Below, piece by piece: positions 18,433 to 27,272 of a stretch of 64,000 bases of DNA. Source of the DNA: Selenomonas sp. AE3005 (GTDB lineage Bacteria > Bacillota > Negativicutes > Selenomonadales > Selenomonadaceae); assembly GCF_905233635.1 (NCBI RefSeq), contig NZ_CAJODG010000006.1, positions 20,449 to 84,448 on the forward strand. The letters run 5' to 3'. Made by a program: the position numbers and the translations under genes. Position 1 is the stretch's first letter. Each line of letters starts with the position of its first letter. The notes beneath the pieces were generated by a model. It was not told where the DNA came from and did not search any database. It was given only the letters and a program-made list of their open reading frames with translations.

Positions 18433-18480
18433 TATACTATTGTATACAGAAAAATACAATAGTATAGCGTCATGTATACA
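18433..18480. promoter_or_regulatory. Palindromic divergent promoter/operator
   Basis: A perfect 13-bp inverted repeat (TATACTATTGTAT/ATACAATAGTATA, 8-nt spacer, 18433-18466) places TTGTAT and TATA-type hexamers 17 bp apart on both strands. The 8-mer TGTATACA occurs inside it (18441-18448) and again at 18473-18480, suggesting a regulator-binding site. The minus-strand promoter serves the 19-residue peptide; the plus-strand transcript would enter the hairpin-rich gap. Confidence 0.5.
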
Positions 18481-19097
18481 TGGCAGGTTCGCCATAATTG
18501 ACAAATGACAGTTATAAGTGCTTGCTGAAATATTATTGCTACAGCTCAGTAAGGTTGGAGGTGGTAATACTTTTCACTGCTGCACTAAATGCCCCACCAA
18601 CAAACGTATTTACTTTTTTAGCAGCCTTGCGCCGGGCAGGCTAGCGGCGCGATTACTCATCATAAAGTCCAGTTACTATAGTTTGTGGGCCAGTCCTCAC
18701 TGCGTTCGGACAGTCGTTCCGCTGCGAAAAGCATCACCACCTCCGCCCTAAGCCACGTATGTGCAAATTGGCTCTTTCTCGGCGATAAGCCGCAAGTACA
18801 TCGATGTTCTTGTAATGAGGACAACGAGTTCTTGGCAATTGTATATGCCGTTTCTGGGGGCGAACGGGGGAGTGATTTTTCTGCGGGGAGCGACTGCCGG
18901 AGCGCAGCGAAGGCCGGCACACTGCAAGACATATCTAAGCACAACGTTGAAAGGAGCGCCGTTGGCCTGCCCGGCGCAGGTAACTGGACAGCTCTCTTTT
19001 CAGAGGTGTGTCGTTTAGCGGAGGCAGAAAAATTACTCCCCTGTGAACCCCATGCACATATGAAAGGGCTGCCTTTTAGTACGCACCTTCAACCTGC

Positions 19098-19135
19098 AAA
19101 AAAATACAGCCCTGTCATCGCCAGGCTGTATTTTT
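19098..19135 (-). terminator. Intrinsic terminator of eno
   Basis: A perfect 12-bp stem (AAAAATACAGCC/GGCTGTATTTTT, 19100-19135) with a U-run on the minus strand, about 30 nt after the eno stop. Confidence 0.85.
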
Positions 19136-19166
19136 CGCAAATGCTATTTTATTTTCGTACAAATAC

Positions 19167-20468
19167 TTATTTCGTGTGCTTAAACGCCTTCATGCCTGCA
19201 TAGACAGCACTGTCCCCGAGTTCCTCCTCAATGCGCAGGAGCTGATTGTACTTAGCCACACGTTCCGAGTGGGACGGGGCACCGGTTTTAATCTGGTCCG
19301 TGTTGAGTGCCACGGCCAGGTCAGCGATGGTCGTATCCTCCGTTTCGCCGCTGCGATGGGAAACAATCGCCGTATAACCGGCCTGATGAGCCATCTTGAT
19401 GGCCTCCAAAGTTTCGGACAGGGTACCAATCTGATTCAGTTTAATCAGAATGGAGTTGCCGCTGCCGCTCTCAATGCCTTTTTTCAGACGCTTGGTATTG
19501 GTAACAAACAGGTCATCACCCACGAGCTGAACTTTGCCGCCGAGCTCTTTCGTCATCTGCTGCCAGCCTTCCCAGTCCTCTTCGTCCAGGCCGTCCTCGA
19601 TGGAATAGATGGGGTATTTTTCCACCAGAGATTTCCAGTGGGCAATGAGTTCGGCCGAAGTGAATTCCTTGCCGGACTTCGGCTGCTTATAGTGCCCCTT
19701 GCCCTTGTCGCTCTTCCACTCGGAGCTGGCGGCGTCCATTGCCAGCACAAAATCCTTGCCCGGCTCATATCCGGCATTGCGGATAGCCTGCAGAATGTGT
19801 TCGATAGTGTCCTCGTCAGACGACAGGTCAGGTGCAAAACCTCCTTCATCACCCACGGACGTTGCCTTGCCTTCTTTTTTCAGCAAAGCCTGCAGGGCAT
19901 GGAATACCTCTGTGGACCATCTGAGGCCTTCGCGGAAAGTAGGCGCGCCGGCCGGCATAATCATAAATTCCTGCGTGTCCACGGAGTTGGTGGCATGCGC
20001 ACCGCCGTTTAAGATATTCATCATCGGTACGGGCAGGTGATTGCCGGCCAGGCCTCCCAGGAAACGGTACAGAGGAATATCCTGCGCCAAAGCTGCGGCT
20101 TTGGCCGTAGCCAAAGACACTGCCAAAATAGCATTAGCTCCGAGCACCGACTTATCCTCCGTACCGTCTAAAGCCAGCATCACTCCGTCCACAGCGTAAA
20201 TGTCGGACGCATCCATCCCGGCGATGGCCGGCGCGATTTTTTCATTGATATTGGCGACGGCCTTGGACACACCTTTGCCGCCGAACTTGCTCTTATCGCC
20301 GTCCCGCAGTTCCAGCGCCTCAAATTCACCAGTAGACGCACCGCTGGGAGCCGCCGCCCGGCCGATGGAACCATCAGCCAGCGTCACCTCAGCCTCCACT
20401 GTGGGATTGCCGCGGGAATCAATGATTTCCCGGCCTATAACCTGCATAATCTGTAAATAATCTTTCAT
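19167..20468 (-). CDS. eno: Enolase (phosphopyruvate hydratase)
   Basis: Glycolytic enzyme interconverting 2-phosphoglycerate and phosphoenolpyruvate. The 433 residues match the family throughout: N-terminal GREIIDSRGNPTVE, the SVGDEGGFAPDL loop and the signature LIKLNQIGTLSETLEAI with SHRSGETED. No truncation is visible. It is monocistronic, with its own terminator, and copy A of the intergenic repeat lies upstream. Confidence 0.98.
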   Translation of the reverse strand: MKDYLQIMQVIGREIIDSRGNPTVEAEVTLADGSIGRAAAPSGASTGEFEALELRDGDKSKFGGKGVSKAVANINEKIAPAIAGMDASDIYAVDGVMLALDGTEDKSVLGANAILAVSLATAKAAALAQDIPLYRFLGGLAGNHLPVPMMNILNGGAHATNSVDTQEFMIMPAGAPTFREGLRWSTEVFHALQALLKKEGKATSVGDEGGFAPDLSSDEDTIEHILQAIRNAGYEPGKDFVLAMDAASSEWKSDKGKGHYKQPKSGKEFTSAELIAHWKSLVEKYPIYSIEDGLDEEDWEGWQQMTKELGGKVQLVGDDLFVTNTKRLKKGIESGSGNSILIKLNQIGTLSETLEAIKMAHQAGYTAIVSHRSGETEDTTIADLAVALNTDQIKTGAPSHSERVAKYNQLLRIEEELGDSAVYAGMKAFKHTK

Positions 20469-20495
20469 AATCTGCCTCCTCTCAAGTATATTTTA

Positions 20496-20635
20496 TTATA
20501 ACGAGGCAAGAAAATGTCCCCCACCTCAGCAGGTGGGGCACGAATACCAAAACAGGCGGCGAGCATATCTCCCGCCTCATTGAAACGCCAAGAGGAAGTT
20601 TTGCCTATGGCAAAACTGGAACAACGGCGTTATAA
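20496..20635. repeat. MITE-like palindromic repeat, copy A (long form)
   Basis: 140-bp intergenic element starting TTATAACGAGGC and ending ACGGCGTTATAA, so its ends form a TTATAACG terminal inverted repeat. Internal hairpins: CCCCACCT/AGGTGGGG, AGGCGG/CCGCCT and GTTTTGCC/GGCAAAAC. Four further copies are in this window. It lies between eno and the deacetylase gene. Confidence 0.8.
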
Positions 20636-20747
20636 CGGCTGTTAAGTGATATTGCAAGTCATTATCATTTAAATAAATTTTCCTTTGCAAACAGCCGCTT
20701 GCAGGCTAAAATAAAAATGTTGACAAAATCGCAAAGGAGTCTTGTTT

Positions 20748-21635
20748 ATGACCATTAAGCATACCGGCAAAAAAGCCGCCGCCCTCAGTCTCACCTGTTT
20801 ATGGCTGCTGCTTAGCGGCTGCGGCCCCCAGGCCAGCCAGGAAGAAAAACCTGCCCCACAGGAGGAGGCTGCACCGGCAGCCGCGGAAAAGGCGGCAGCC
20901 TACGTCACCGCCGCTGATGATTTCAGCAATCTGTCCCTGGATAATCCGGCCATACCTGTTTATGACAGCTACACCCTGGCCCAGCGCCGGGCCAAGGGCC
21001 TGCCCACCGTTTTGCCCGCCATCAAGCCCTATAAGGCGCAAAAAACCGTCTACCTTACCTTCGATGACGGCCCCGATGACAAGAACACCGACGCCGTACT
21101 GGATATCCTCAAACAGGAAAACGTCAAAGCCACGTTCTATGTTCTGGGCAGAAATGTCAAGGCTTATCCGGAAACCGCCAAACGCATTTTTGCTGAAGGC
21201 CATGCCCTGGGCAACCACAGCTATGACCACGACTATAAACGCCTCTACGCCTCCGCCGACAACTATCTGGCCGAAATGGAACAGGCTGACGACGCCATTT
21301 ATGAACTGCTGGGCGTGCGGCCTTTGATTACCCGTGCTCCGAGTGGCCGTATGGGCAACTTCACCGCCGCCTATGAAAACATCATCGCCGCCAACGCCTA
21401 TGTGGAACATGACTGGAACGTCAGTTCCGCCGACGCCGCCCCCAACCATCCCGTAGCACAGGACTTCATCGACAACATTCAGGGGCAGGCCGTAATGGAC
21501 AGTGCCATCATTCTCATGCACAGCTCCTCCGGCCATGAAGAAACCGTCAAAGCCCTGCCGGAAATCATCCGCATTTTACGGGAAAAAGGCTACACCTTCG
21601 GCGTAATAACCCCCATGACGCCGCAGCCCTGGTGA
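20748..21635 (+). CDS. Polysaccharide deacetylase lipoprotein (NodB domain)
   Basis: Probable envelope-anchored de-N-acetylase acting on peptidoglycan or another polysaccharide. A lipoprotein signal peptide ends in LLSGC (Cys25), followed by an Ala/Glu/Pro-rich linker to about residue 55. The NodB domain starts near 98 with TFDDGP (catalytic and metal aspartates 106-107), and the metal-binding HSYDH is present. ATG 20748 is chosen because AAAGGAG lies 8 nt upstream; an in-frame TTG lies 6 nt earlier. Monocistronic, ending at a strong bidirectional terminator. Confidence 0.92.
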   Translation: MTIKHTGKKAAALSLTCLWLLLSGCGPQASQEEKPAPQEEAAPAAAEKAAAYVTAADDFSNLSLDNPAIPVYDSYTLAQRRAKGLPTVLPAIKPYKAQKTVYLTFDDGPDDKNTDAVLDILKQENVKATFYVLGRNVKAYPETAKRIFAEGHALGNHSYDHDYKRLYASADNYLAEMEQADDAIYELLGVRPLITRAPSGRMGNFTAAYENIIAANAYVEHDWNVSSADAAPNHPVAQDFIDNIQGQAVMDSAIILMHSSSGHEETVKALPEIIRILREKGYTFGVITPMTPQPW

Positions 21636-21661
21636 ATTAAAATATACTGCTGTTTACAATA

Positions 21662-21695
21662 AAAAGGTCCGTTGACGAATCTCAACGGACCTTTT
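21662..21695. terminator. Bidirectional terminator (deacetylase / rhamnose operon)
   Basis: A perfect 14-bp stem (AAAAGGTCCGTTGA/TCAACGGACCTTTT) with A- and U-runs on both sides, between two convergent transcription units. Confidence 0.9.
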
Positions 21696-21724
21696 CTGCT
21701 TATCAGGGGGAATTTAATTTTTAC

Positions 21725-22042
21725 TTAGGCCAGGAAGAATACCTGTTTCATCTTCGGCTGGGCACCGGTTTCCGGGTCCATCTCCATGACCATTACATCT
21801 TTCATGTACTCATTCCACTTATCCACTACCGAGCTGGCGGCCTGATACTTCTCGGCATAGGCCACGCCCTTGTCACATTCAAAGTAACCAAAGAGCTCAT
21901 TGCCGGTATTCCAGATAGTGTAGTTGCTGATACCGGCCTCTTTTAAAACCTGTTTCAGCTCCGGCCAGATATTATCGTGGCGTTTTTTATATTCCGAAAG
22001 CATCCCTTCCTTAACGGTTGCTTTCCAGGCAAAGCGTTCCAT
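21725..22042 (-). CDS. rhaM: L-rhamnose mutarotase
   Basis: Interconverts the anomers of L-rhamnose ahead of the isomerase. The 105-residue protein has the RhaM features KRHDNIWPEL (catalytic His) and the ELFGYFECD strand, ending in QPKMKQVFFLA. It is the last gene of the minus-strand rhamnose run. Confidence 0.95.
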   Translation of the reverse strand: MERFAWKATVKEGMLSEYKKRHDNIWPELKQVLKEAGISNYTIWNTGNELFGYFECDKGVAYAEKYQAASSVVDKWNEYMKDVMVMEMDPETGAQPKMKQVFFLA

Positions 22043-22059
22043 AGACCCGCGACCTTTCC

Positions 22060-23403
22060 TTATTTATGTGCAGTGGCATGAACATGAGCCTCCGGCTCTA
22101 CCAGCCAGCCGTTTTCGTCGATTTCATCACCATAACGTTCACGCGTGATTTCGTCCAGAGTCTTGCCTCTGTCGTCACCGCCCCAGAGCGTACCTGCCAG
22201 CCAGCTGATTACGCAGAAACCAATCATCAGCATTGCGGCAATCTGGAATCCCAAAGCCTCCATGATAAGGGGAACGGCAAAGCCCCAGATAGCGGCGGAG
22301 AAACGCGTTACAAAGAAGGTAAAGCCCTGTGCCGTAGCGCGATAACGTACGGGGAACAATTCGGAACTCCAGAGCTGATAGAACTGCTGCTGCATGGAAA
22401 AGCCCCATACAATGGTGAAGAAGAACAACATCCAGGTCTGGAGCATTTCTCCGGGCAGTGCCCAGACAAACCAGCTGATAACACCCAGGCCGGAGAAAAT
22501 AGCATATATCTTGCGGCGGTTGAACTTGTCCGCGGTATACATGAAGATAATCGTCGTGACAATGCAGACGGCGAAGTTCAGGGCGGTCATGCCCAGAGCC
22601 ATGGCATTGCTGAGGTTGCCGACATGTTCATAAACATAAGGCATGAAGAAACCGTTCGTGCTGGCAGCCAGATTCCAGAAAGCATATACACAGACACAGA
22701 GGGCTACGGTCTTAAAGCTGGTACCGCGCAGAATATCGGCATAACGGACTTTCTTCTGCTTGATGCCCTTAGCCGCCAGTTCAGCTTCCTGTTTCTTGGC
22801 AGCAGCCCATTCCGTGGATTCCGGCATTTTAAGACGCTGATACCAAATCCAAGCAGCTACCACAATCAAATGGGCGAAAATCAGGCGGTTGCCCAACAGA
22901 CCAAACATTTCATTCATCGGAATGGAGGCGGCAAACACTACTACCGGGCCAAGCATCCACGCAATTTGTGCCGAGCCGCAGTGTTTTGCCCTGTTGCGCG
23001 AGGGCGCTTCTTCAGCGATGAAGGTCCAGGAGGCCACGACATCAGCCCCGACCATCAGGCCGACAATTACATAACCAAGCAGGAACATGGGGTAATTGGT
23101 AGCCAGGCAGATAATAGCCACACCAATCATGTAAATGAGCAGTGCCCAGTTGTAAACGAACTTACGGCCATACTTATCACAGATTTTGCCGCCAATCAGG
23201 GCGCCGATAGCCGCGCCGCCGGTGTTGGAGGACAGTGCTGCCAAAAGGCCCATCTGTACGCTGCTCATACCCAGGTAATCCTGCCACATAGAAAGGCCTG
23301 AGGCCCCGGCCACGATAGAACCGGCATCAATGTAGCTTATGAGTCCGGCAATCAGTGTCTTTTTCCAGGCAGACATGTTGTAATCCAGTTTTACATCAAA
23401 CAC
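22060..23403 (-). CDS. MFS sugar porter, probable L-rhamnose transporter
   Basis: Twelve-segment major facilitator protein of 447 residues. The sugar-porter-type motif GGKICDKYGRKFVYN follows TM2 and is characteristic of the family. The substrate is inferred from position between rhaM and rhaD; no RhaT-type or ABC rhamnose transporter is present in the window. Start is GTG 23403 with GGAAGGG 6 nt upstream. Confidence 0.82.
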   Translation of the reverse strand: MFDVKLDYNMSAWKKTLIAGLISYIDAGSIVAGASGLSMWQDYLGMSSVQMGLLAALSSNTGGAAIGALIGGKICDKYGRKFVYNWALLIYMIGVAIICLATNYPMFLLGYVIVGLMVGADVVASWTFIAEEAPSRNRAKHCGSAQIAWMLGPVVVFAASIPMNEMFGLLGNRLIFAHLIVVAAWIWYQRLKMPESTEWAAAKKQEAELAAKGIKQKKVRYADILRGTSFKTVALCVCVYAFWNLAASTNGFFMPYVYEHVGNLSNAMALGMTALNFAVCIVTTIIFMYTADKFNRRKIYAIFSGLGVISWFVWALPGEMLQTWMLFFFTIVWGFSMQQQFYQLWSSELFPVRYRATAQGFTFFVTRFSAAIWGFAVPLIMEALGFQIAAMLMIGFCVISWLAGTLWGGDDRGKTLDEITRERYGDEIDENGWLVEPEAHVHATAHK

Positions 23404-23473
23404 AACTTACCCTTCCTTTCACTTCTTAAAAATTACCACACATAAAAATACTCTGATAATTCCTTTTATTGTT

Positions 23474-23497
23474 ATGGTGGAAGGTTTTCTTCCACCA
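23474..23497 (-). terminator. Hairpin between rhaD and the transporter gene
   Basis: Inverted repeat GGTGGAAG/CTTCCACC lies about 10 nt after the rhaD stop. Without a U-run on the minus strand it is more likely an RNA stability or processing element separating the two messages. Confidence 0.4.
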
Positions 23498-23505
23498 CCA
23501 CAACC

Positions 23506-24324
23506 TTAGTCTAAAAATGCCTTATTCAGGTCAATATTGAAGTCCCTGGCCAAATCCAGGAAGTTCTCCTTGGTAATGGTCTGCTTTTTGCCGCCCATGG
23601 AACGGACTTTCACACAGATTTCGGCAGCTTTTTCCACCGTATCCATGAGGCCGAACGCCTCATCGAAATCATCACCGCAGACGAACAGGCCATGATGTGC
23701 CCAGACTACGACGCGGTATTTTTCCATGAGTTTGGTGGAGGCGTCAGCAATAGCCTTGCCGCCGGGCACCATCCAGGGCACAACCCCCAGCCCTTCCGGG
23801 AAAATCACAGGGTCTTCCGTGGCCATTTCCCACAGTTCACGGGTAAATTCCTTATCCGTAAGCGGCAGAACAAAAGTCAGGGCGATGAGATTGGTCGGAT
23901 GAGCATGGTAGATAATGCGGTTTCTGCCGTCAGTCAGTTTCTTTTTCAGCTCGTGATTGGCCAAATGCGTAGGCAGTTCGCTGGTGGGACGGCCGCCCTT
24001 GACGAGCCCCCAGACGATACCATATTTTTCACCCTGGTCATCAATCTTTATCAGCGCCACATTCTCTTCCGGGGCCAGTTCCACATTGCGCATGTACTTG
24101 CCGCTGCCCGTCACGAGGAAGTATTCCCCGGCCAGTCCCGGCACAGTGTTGCCGATGGGCAGCCATTCCTTGACCTCATGCAGGCTCTCCTGTACGGATT
24201 CCACTTCTGCCGCCGGCACACGGTAGGTCAGATTGCCGCCGTTGCGTTCATGCCAGCCTTTCTTGAAAGCGTCAGCTGTAAGGCGGATAAAGCCTTCCAT
24301 AAATTTTGCGTCCTTGATATCCAT
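23506..24324 (-). CDS. rhaD: Rhamnulose-1-phosphate aldolase
   Basis: Class II zinc aldolase splitting L-rhamnulose 1-phosphate into dihydroxyacetone phosphate and L-lactaldehyde. The zinc-binding histidines are visible in YHAHPTNLIAL and WAHHGLFVCG. Length 272 is typical. It starts 17 nt after rhaA, with AGGAG upstream. No lactaldehyde reductase gene is visible in the cluster. Confidence 0.96.
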   Translation of the reverse strand: MDIKDAKFMEGFIRLTADAFKKGWHERNGGNLTYRVPAAEVESVQESLHEVKEWLPIGNTVPGLAGEYFLVTGSGKYMRNVELAPEENVALIKIDDQGEKYGIVWGLVKGGRPTSELPTHLANHELKKKLTDGRNRIIYHAHPTNLIALTFVLPLTDKEFTRELWEMATEDPVIFPEGLGVVPWMVPGGKAIADASTKLMEKYRVVVWAHHGLFVCGDDFDEAFGLMDTVEKAAEICVKVRSMGGKKQTITKENFLDLARDFNIDLNKAFLD

Positions 24325-24340
24325 TAAACTACAACTCCTA

Positions 24341-25600
24341 TCAGATGCGCTTTAACTGCACATTTTCCTCATATTCTTCAATCTGGCTGAACCATTCGCC
24401 GTCCTGCGGTGCGCCATTGCGGCTACAGAACTCGGCCCAGACATCGCCGAGCGGCAAGGTCTTTAATTCTTCCTGCACCACCATCAGCTTGCTGAACTGT
24501 CCCTTATCCTGCAGGGCTTTTAGTTCCTCTACCGGCTGCAGCATAGCAAACAGCAGGGCTTTTTGGAAATTGCGGTAGCCCACCGTCCAGGCGGATACGC
24601 GGTTAATGGAGGCGTCGAAGTAATCAAGCGCCATCTTCACCCGGCCGTCCAGGCCGCCGCAGCGGACGATTTCGCGGGCAATTTCCTTCGTTTCATCGTC
24701 AAACAGTACCACATGGTCGCTGTCCCAGCGCACCGGGCGCGTCACATGCAGGGCGATTTCGTCAAAGAACGTCAGGAGCGCCGGAATCTTGTCGCTGACC
24801 ACTTCTGTCGGATGATAGTGGCCGTTATCCATCAGCGGAATGCATTTATCCTTGTTCATGGCGGCATAGGTCAGGGCGAACTCACCGCTGCCGGCCGTAT
24901 AGGATTCCACTCCGATACCAAAGACCTTGCTTTCCACACACGGCTTAACCTTCTTGAAGTCAAAGGGTTCGGCCAAAATGGCGTCAATGCTCTCCTTATA
25001 ACGCTTGCGCGGCCCCAGGCGGTCGCCGGGAATATCCTTGAAACCATCGCCCGTCCAGATATTCATGACACAGGGCTGGCCCAGTTCCTCAGCCAGGTAA
25101 GAGCTGATACGGATAGAAGCCTTGCCGTGGTCAATCCAGAACTTACGCGTTTCCTCATTGGCCGAGGACAGCGTCAGCGGGTCACATTTGGGATGGGAGA
25201 AAAATGTCGGATTGAAGTCACAGCCCAGACCGCGTTCCTTGCAGAACTCCACCCATTTGGCAAAATGTTTCGGCTCAAGTTTATCCCTGTCCACCCATTC
25301 ATCTTTGTCAAAAATAGCGTAGCTGGCATGCAGGTTCATCTTCGGCTTGCCCGGTACGAGGCTGATAACCTTGTCGATATCGGCCATCAGTTCCTCCGGC
25401 GTCCGCGCCCGTCCCGGGTAATTGCCCGTCGTCTGAATCCCGCCGGTCAGCGGTTTATTCGGGTCAGTATCAAATCCCCGGACATCATCCCCCTGCCAGC
25501 AATGCAGGGAAATGCTGACGTTTTTGAGTTTTTCCAGAACCTTTTCCACATCAATACCCAGTGCAGCGTATTTTTTCACAGCATCTTCAAAACGAGACAT
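24341..25600 (-). CDS. rhaA: L-rhamnose isomerase
   Basis: Mn2+-dependent isomerase converting L-rhamnose to L-rhamnulose. The 419 residues contain the family segments CWQGDDVRGFD, MNLHASYAI, LMDNGHYHPTEVVSDKIPALL and VRWDSDHVV with the expected metal ligands. ATG 25600 is preferred, with GGGAGG 7 nt upstream; the frame extends 15 nt further without support. Confidence 0.97.
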   Translation of the reverse strand: MSRFEDAVKKYAALGIDVEKVLEKLKNVSISLHCWQGDDVRGFDTDPNKPLTGGIQTTGNYPGRARTPEELMADIDKVISLVPGKPKMNLHASYAIFDKDEWVDRDKLEPKHFAKWVEFCKERGLGCDFNPTFFSHPKCDPLTLSSANEETRKFWIDHGKASIRISSYLAEELGQPCVMNIWTGDGFKDIPGDRLGPRKRYKESIDAILAEPFDFKKVKPCVESKVFGIGVESYTAGSGEFALTYAAMNKDKCIPLMDNGHYHPTEVVSDKIPALLTFFDEIALHVTRPVRWDSDHVVLFDDETKEIAREIVRCGGLDGRVKMALDYFDASINRVSAWTVGYRNFQKALLFAMLQPVEELKALQDKGQFSKLMVVQEELKTLPLGDVWAEFCSRNGAPQDGEWFSQIEEYEENVQLKRI

Positions 25601-25619
25601 GCCAAGACCTCCCAATATA

Positions 25620-27041
25620 TTAGAATGATAATTTTCCTTCCACCATAGTCACGTCAAAGGATTTGGCTACCACCTGCCGTGCCTCAGGCAGGTCAGCAAA
25701 GCATTTATCCTTCAGCATTTGCGCCATGATATTGCCAATGGCCGTCGCCTCAATCGGCCCGGCATAAACCTCTTTGCCGGTTTCCGTGGCGATTAAAGCA
25801 TTCAGGAACTTATCCTGACAGCCGCCGCCCACTACATGAATCTTCGTGTATTTCCGGCCGGTGACCTCTTCGATTTCAGCCACGGTCTGGGCATAGCAGC
25901 GGGCCAGGCTCATATACACACAGTAGAGCAGTTCCCCTTCCGTTTCCGGAACTTCCTGACCGTGTTCCCGGCAGTAGTCCCTGATGGCCTCCGTCATACT
26001 CTCCGGCGCGAGGAACCGGTTGTCATTGACATTTACCACCGACGTAAAGTATCTGGCGATATAGGCCAGCTGGTAGAGTTCCTCAAACGTGTATTTATGC
26101 CGGAATTCCTTCCGCAAAGACTGCATCATCCACATGCCCATGATATTTTTGAGATAACGGTAACGGTAGTGATAGCCGCCCTCATTGGTAAAGTTGTGCT
26201 GCCGGCTCACTTCGGTGCAGTCGGGAATAAGCCGTTCAATGCCCATCAGCGACCAGGTGCCGGAGCTCAGGTAAATCGCGTCCTCAGCCGTTGTCGGCAC
26301 CGCCATCACCGCCGAACCCGTATCATGGGTGGCCGGCAGAATAACCTCCGTCTGGAAACCGACTTCCCCGGCAATTTCCTCCGTCAGGCTGCCCACCACA
26401 TCTTTCGGCATGTGCAGCTTGCCGAATATCTTCACCGGCAGCCCCAGTTTTTCGAGCAGTTCGTAATCCCAATCCTGCGTTTCCGCGCTGACCAGCTGGC
26501 TCGTCGTGGCGTTGGTGTACTCATTGGCCATCTGCCCCGTCAGCAGGTAGTTCAGATACTCAGGAATCATCAGGAAGTGCTCGGCCTGTGCCAGCAGTTC
26601 CGGCTGATTCTTCTTTATCGCCATAAGCTGATAAATGGAATTAAACAGCTGTTTTTGAATCCCGTTGCGGCTGTATAGCTCCTGTTCGCCTATCACCCGG
26701 TAGACTTCCTCGTCCATTCCCTGGGTGCGGCTGTCGCGGTATGCCACGGTATCGCCAAGCAGCTGGCCGTCCTTATCGAGCAGGACAAAATCAACACCCC
26801 AGGTGTCAATCGCCACACTGGCCGGCACACGCTTTAACTCATGACATGCTTTAAGGCCTGCCTTCACCTCTGCGAAGAGATGCTCTATATCCCAGCACAG
26901 ATGGCCGTTTTTCTTTACCAGCTTGTTTTCAAAGCGGTAAATTTCCTCCAGCCGCATCTTGCCCTTATCCAGCCAGCCTAGGATATGCCGCCCGCTCGAG
27001 GCGCCAATATCAATGGCCAGATAATATTTACTGTCTGCCAC
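25620..27041 (-). CDS. rhaB: Rhamnulokinase
   Basis: FGGY-family kinase phosphorylating L-rhamnulose. The N-terminal phosphate-binding segment YYLAIDIGASSGRH, the motif SVAIDTWGVDFVLLD and the C-terminal HVVGGGCQDKFLN with adenosine-binding ANAI-like region identify the subfamily. Length 473. GTG start at 27041 with GGGAG 8 nt upstream. It is the first gene of the operon, divergent from the regulator. Confidence 0.96.
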   Translation of the reverse strand: MADSKYYLAIDIGASSGRHILGWLDKGKMRLEEIYRFENKLVKKNGHLCWDIEHLFAEVKAGLKACHELKRVPASVAIDTWGVDFVLLDKDGQLLGDTVAYRDSRTQGMDEEVYRVIGEQELYSRNGIQKQLFNSIYQLMAIKKNQPELLAQAEHFLMIPEYLNYLLTGQMANEYTNATTSQLVSAETQDWDYELLEKLGLPVKIFGKLHMPKDVVGSLTEEIAGEVGFQTEVILPATHDTGSAVMAVPTTAEDAIYLSSGTWSLMGIERLIPDCTEVSRQHNFTNEGGYHYRYRYLKNIMGMWMMQSLRKEFRHKYTFEELYQLAYIARYFTSVVNVNDNRFLAPESMTEAIRDYCREHGQEVPETEGELLYCVYMSLARCYAQTVAEIEEVTGRKYTKIHVVGGGCQDKFLNALIATETGKEVYAGPIEATAIGNIMAQMLKDKCFADLPEARQVVAKSFDVTMVEGKLSF

Positions 27042-27133
27042 GTTACCAACTCCCTGCCATACACCAATAGTATTTTTCTTGCCAACTGTTGGTTTTTGTT
27101 GTTTTGTTTAGGCTTATTTCTGCTTACACGCTT

Positions 27134-27241
27134 ATAATACAACACAATAACAGAAAAATCAATAGTAAAACTGTATATTTTTATTTGTTTTTCTGTTTTC
27201 TTGTTGGTTTCCTTGCTAATTCATCTTTGTTTCGCTATAAT
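27134..27241. promoter_or_regulatory. Divergent rhaB / regulator promoters with an inverted-repeat operator
   Basis: Toward rhaB: TTGATT (27157-27162), 17 bp, TATTAT (27134-27139). Toward the DeoR gene: TTGCTA (27213-27218), 17 bp, TATAAT (27236-27241). A 10-bp inverted repeat, AACAGAAAAA at 27149-27158 and TTTTTCTGTT at 27188-27197, overlaps the rhaB promoter spacer and is a good candidate operator for the adjacent DeoR protein. Confidence 0.65.
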
Positions 27242-27272
27242 ATAGTCATAAATTAACTAAAGGGGTGATTTT

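Larger units (their letters stand above)
18110..19097. other. Hairpin-rich intergenic region without a recognised gene
   Basis: About 1 kb between ftsZ and the eno terminator. It holds the 19-codon peptide locus (18261-18480) and then about 600 bases with no convincing ORF. A 22-bp element, GCGCCGGGCAGGC plus nine bases, lies at 18629-18650 and again inverted at 18956-18977 (20 of 22 identical). Other stems carry loops such as GAGCGCAGCGAA (18889-18918). No known RNA family was recognised. Overlapping short frames in all six frames here show no coding character. Confidence 0.5.

Noticed and set aside
18685..19203. 172-codon plus-strand frame in the ftsZ-eno gap
   Set aside because: Overlaps several equally long frames on both strands, contains repeat and terminator sequence, runs into the eno 3' end and has no ribosome-binding site.
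20715..20745. TTGACA-like -35 directly upstream of the deacetylase gene
   Set aside because: TTGACA at 20719 lies only 9 nt before the ribosome-binding site, leaving no room for a -10 and leader.
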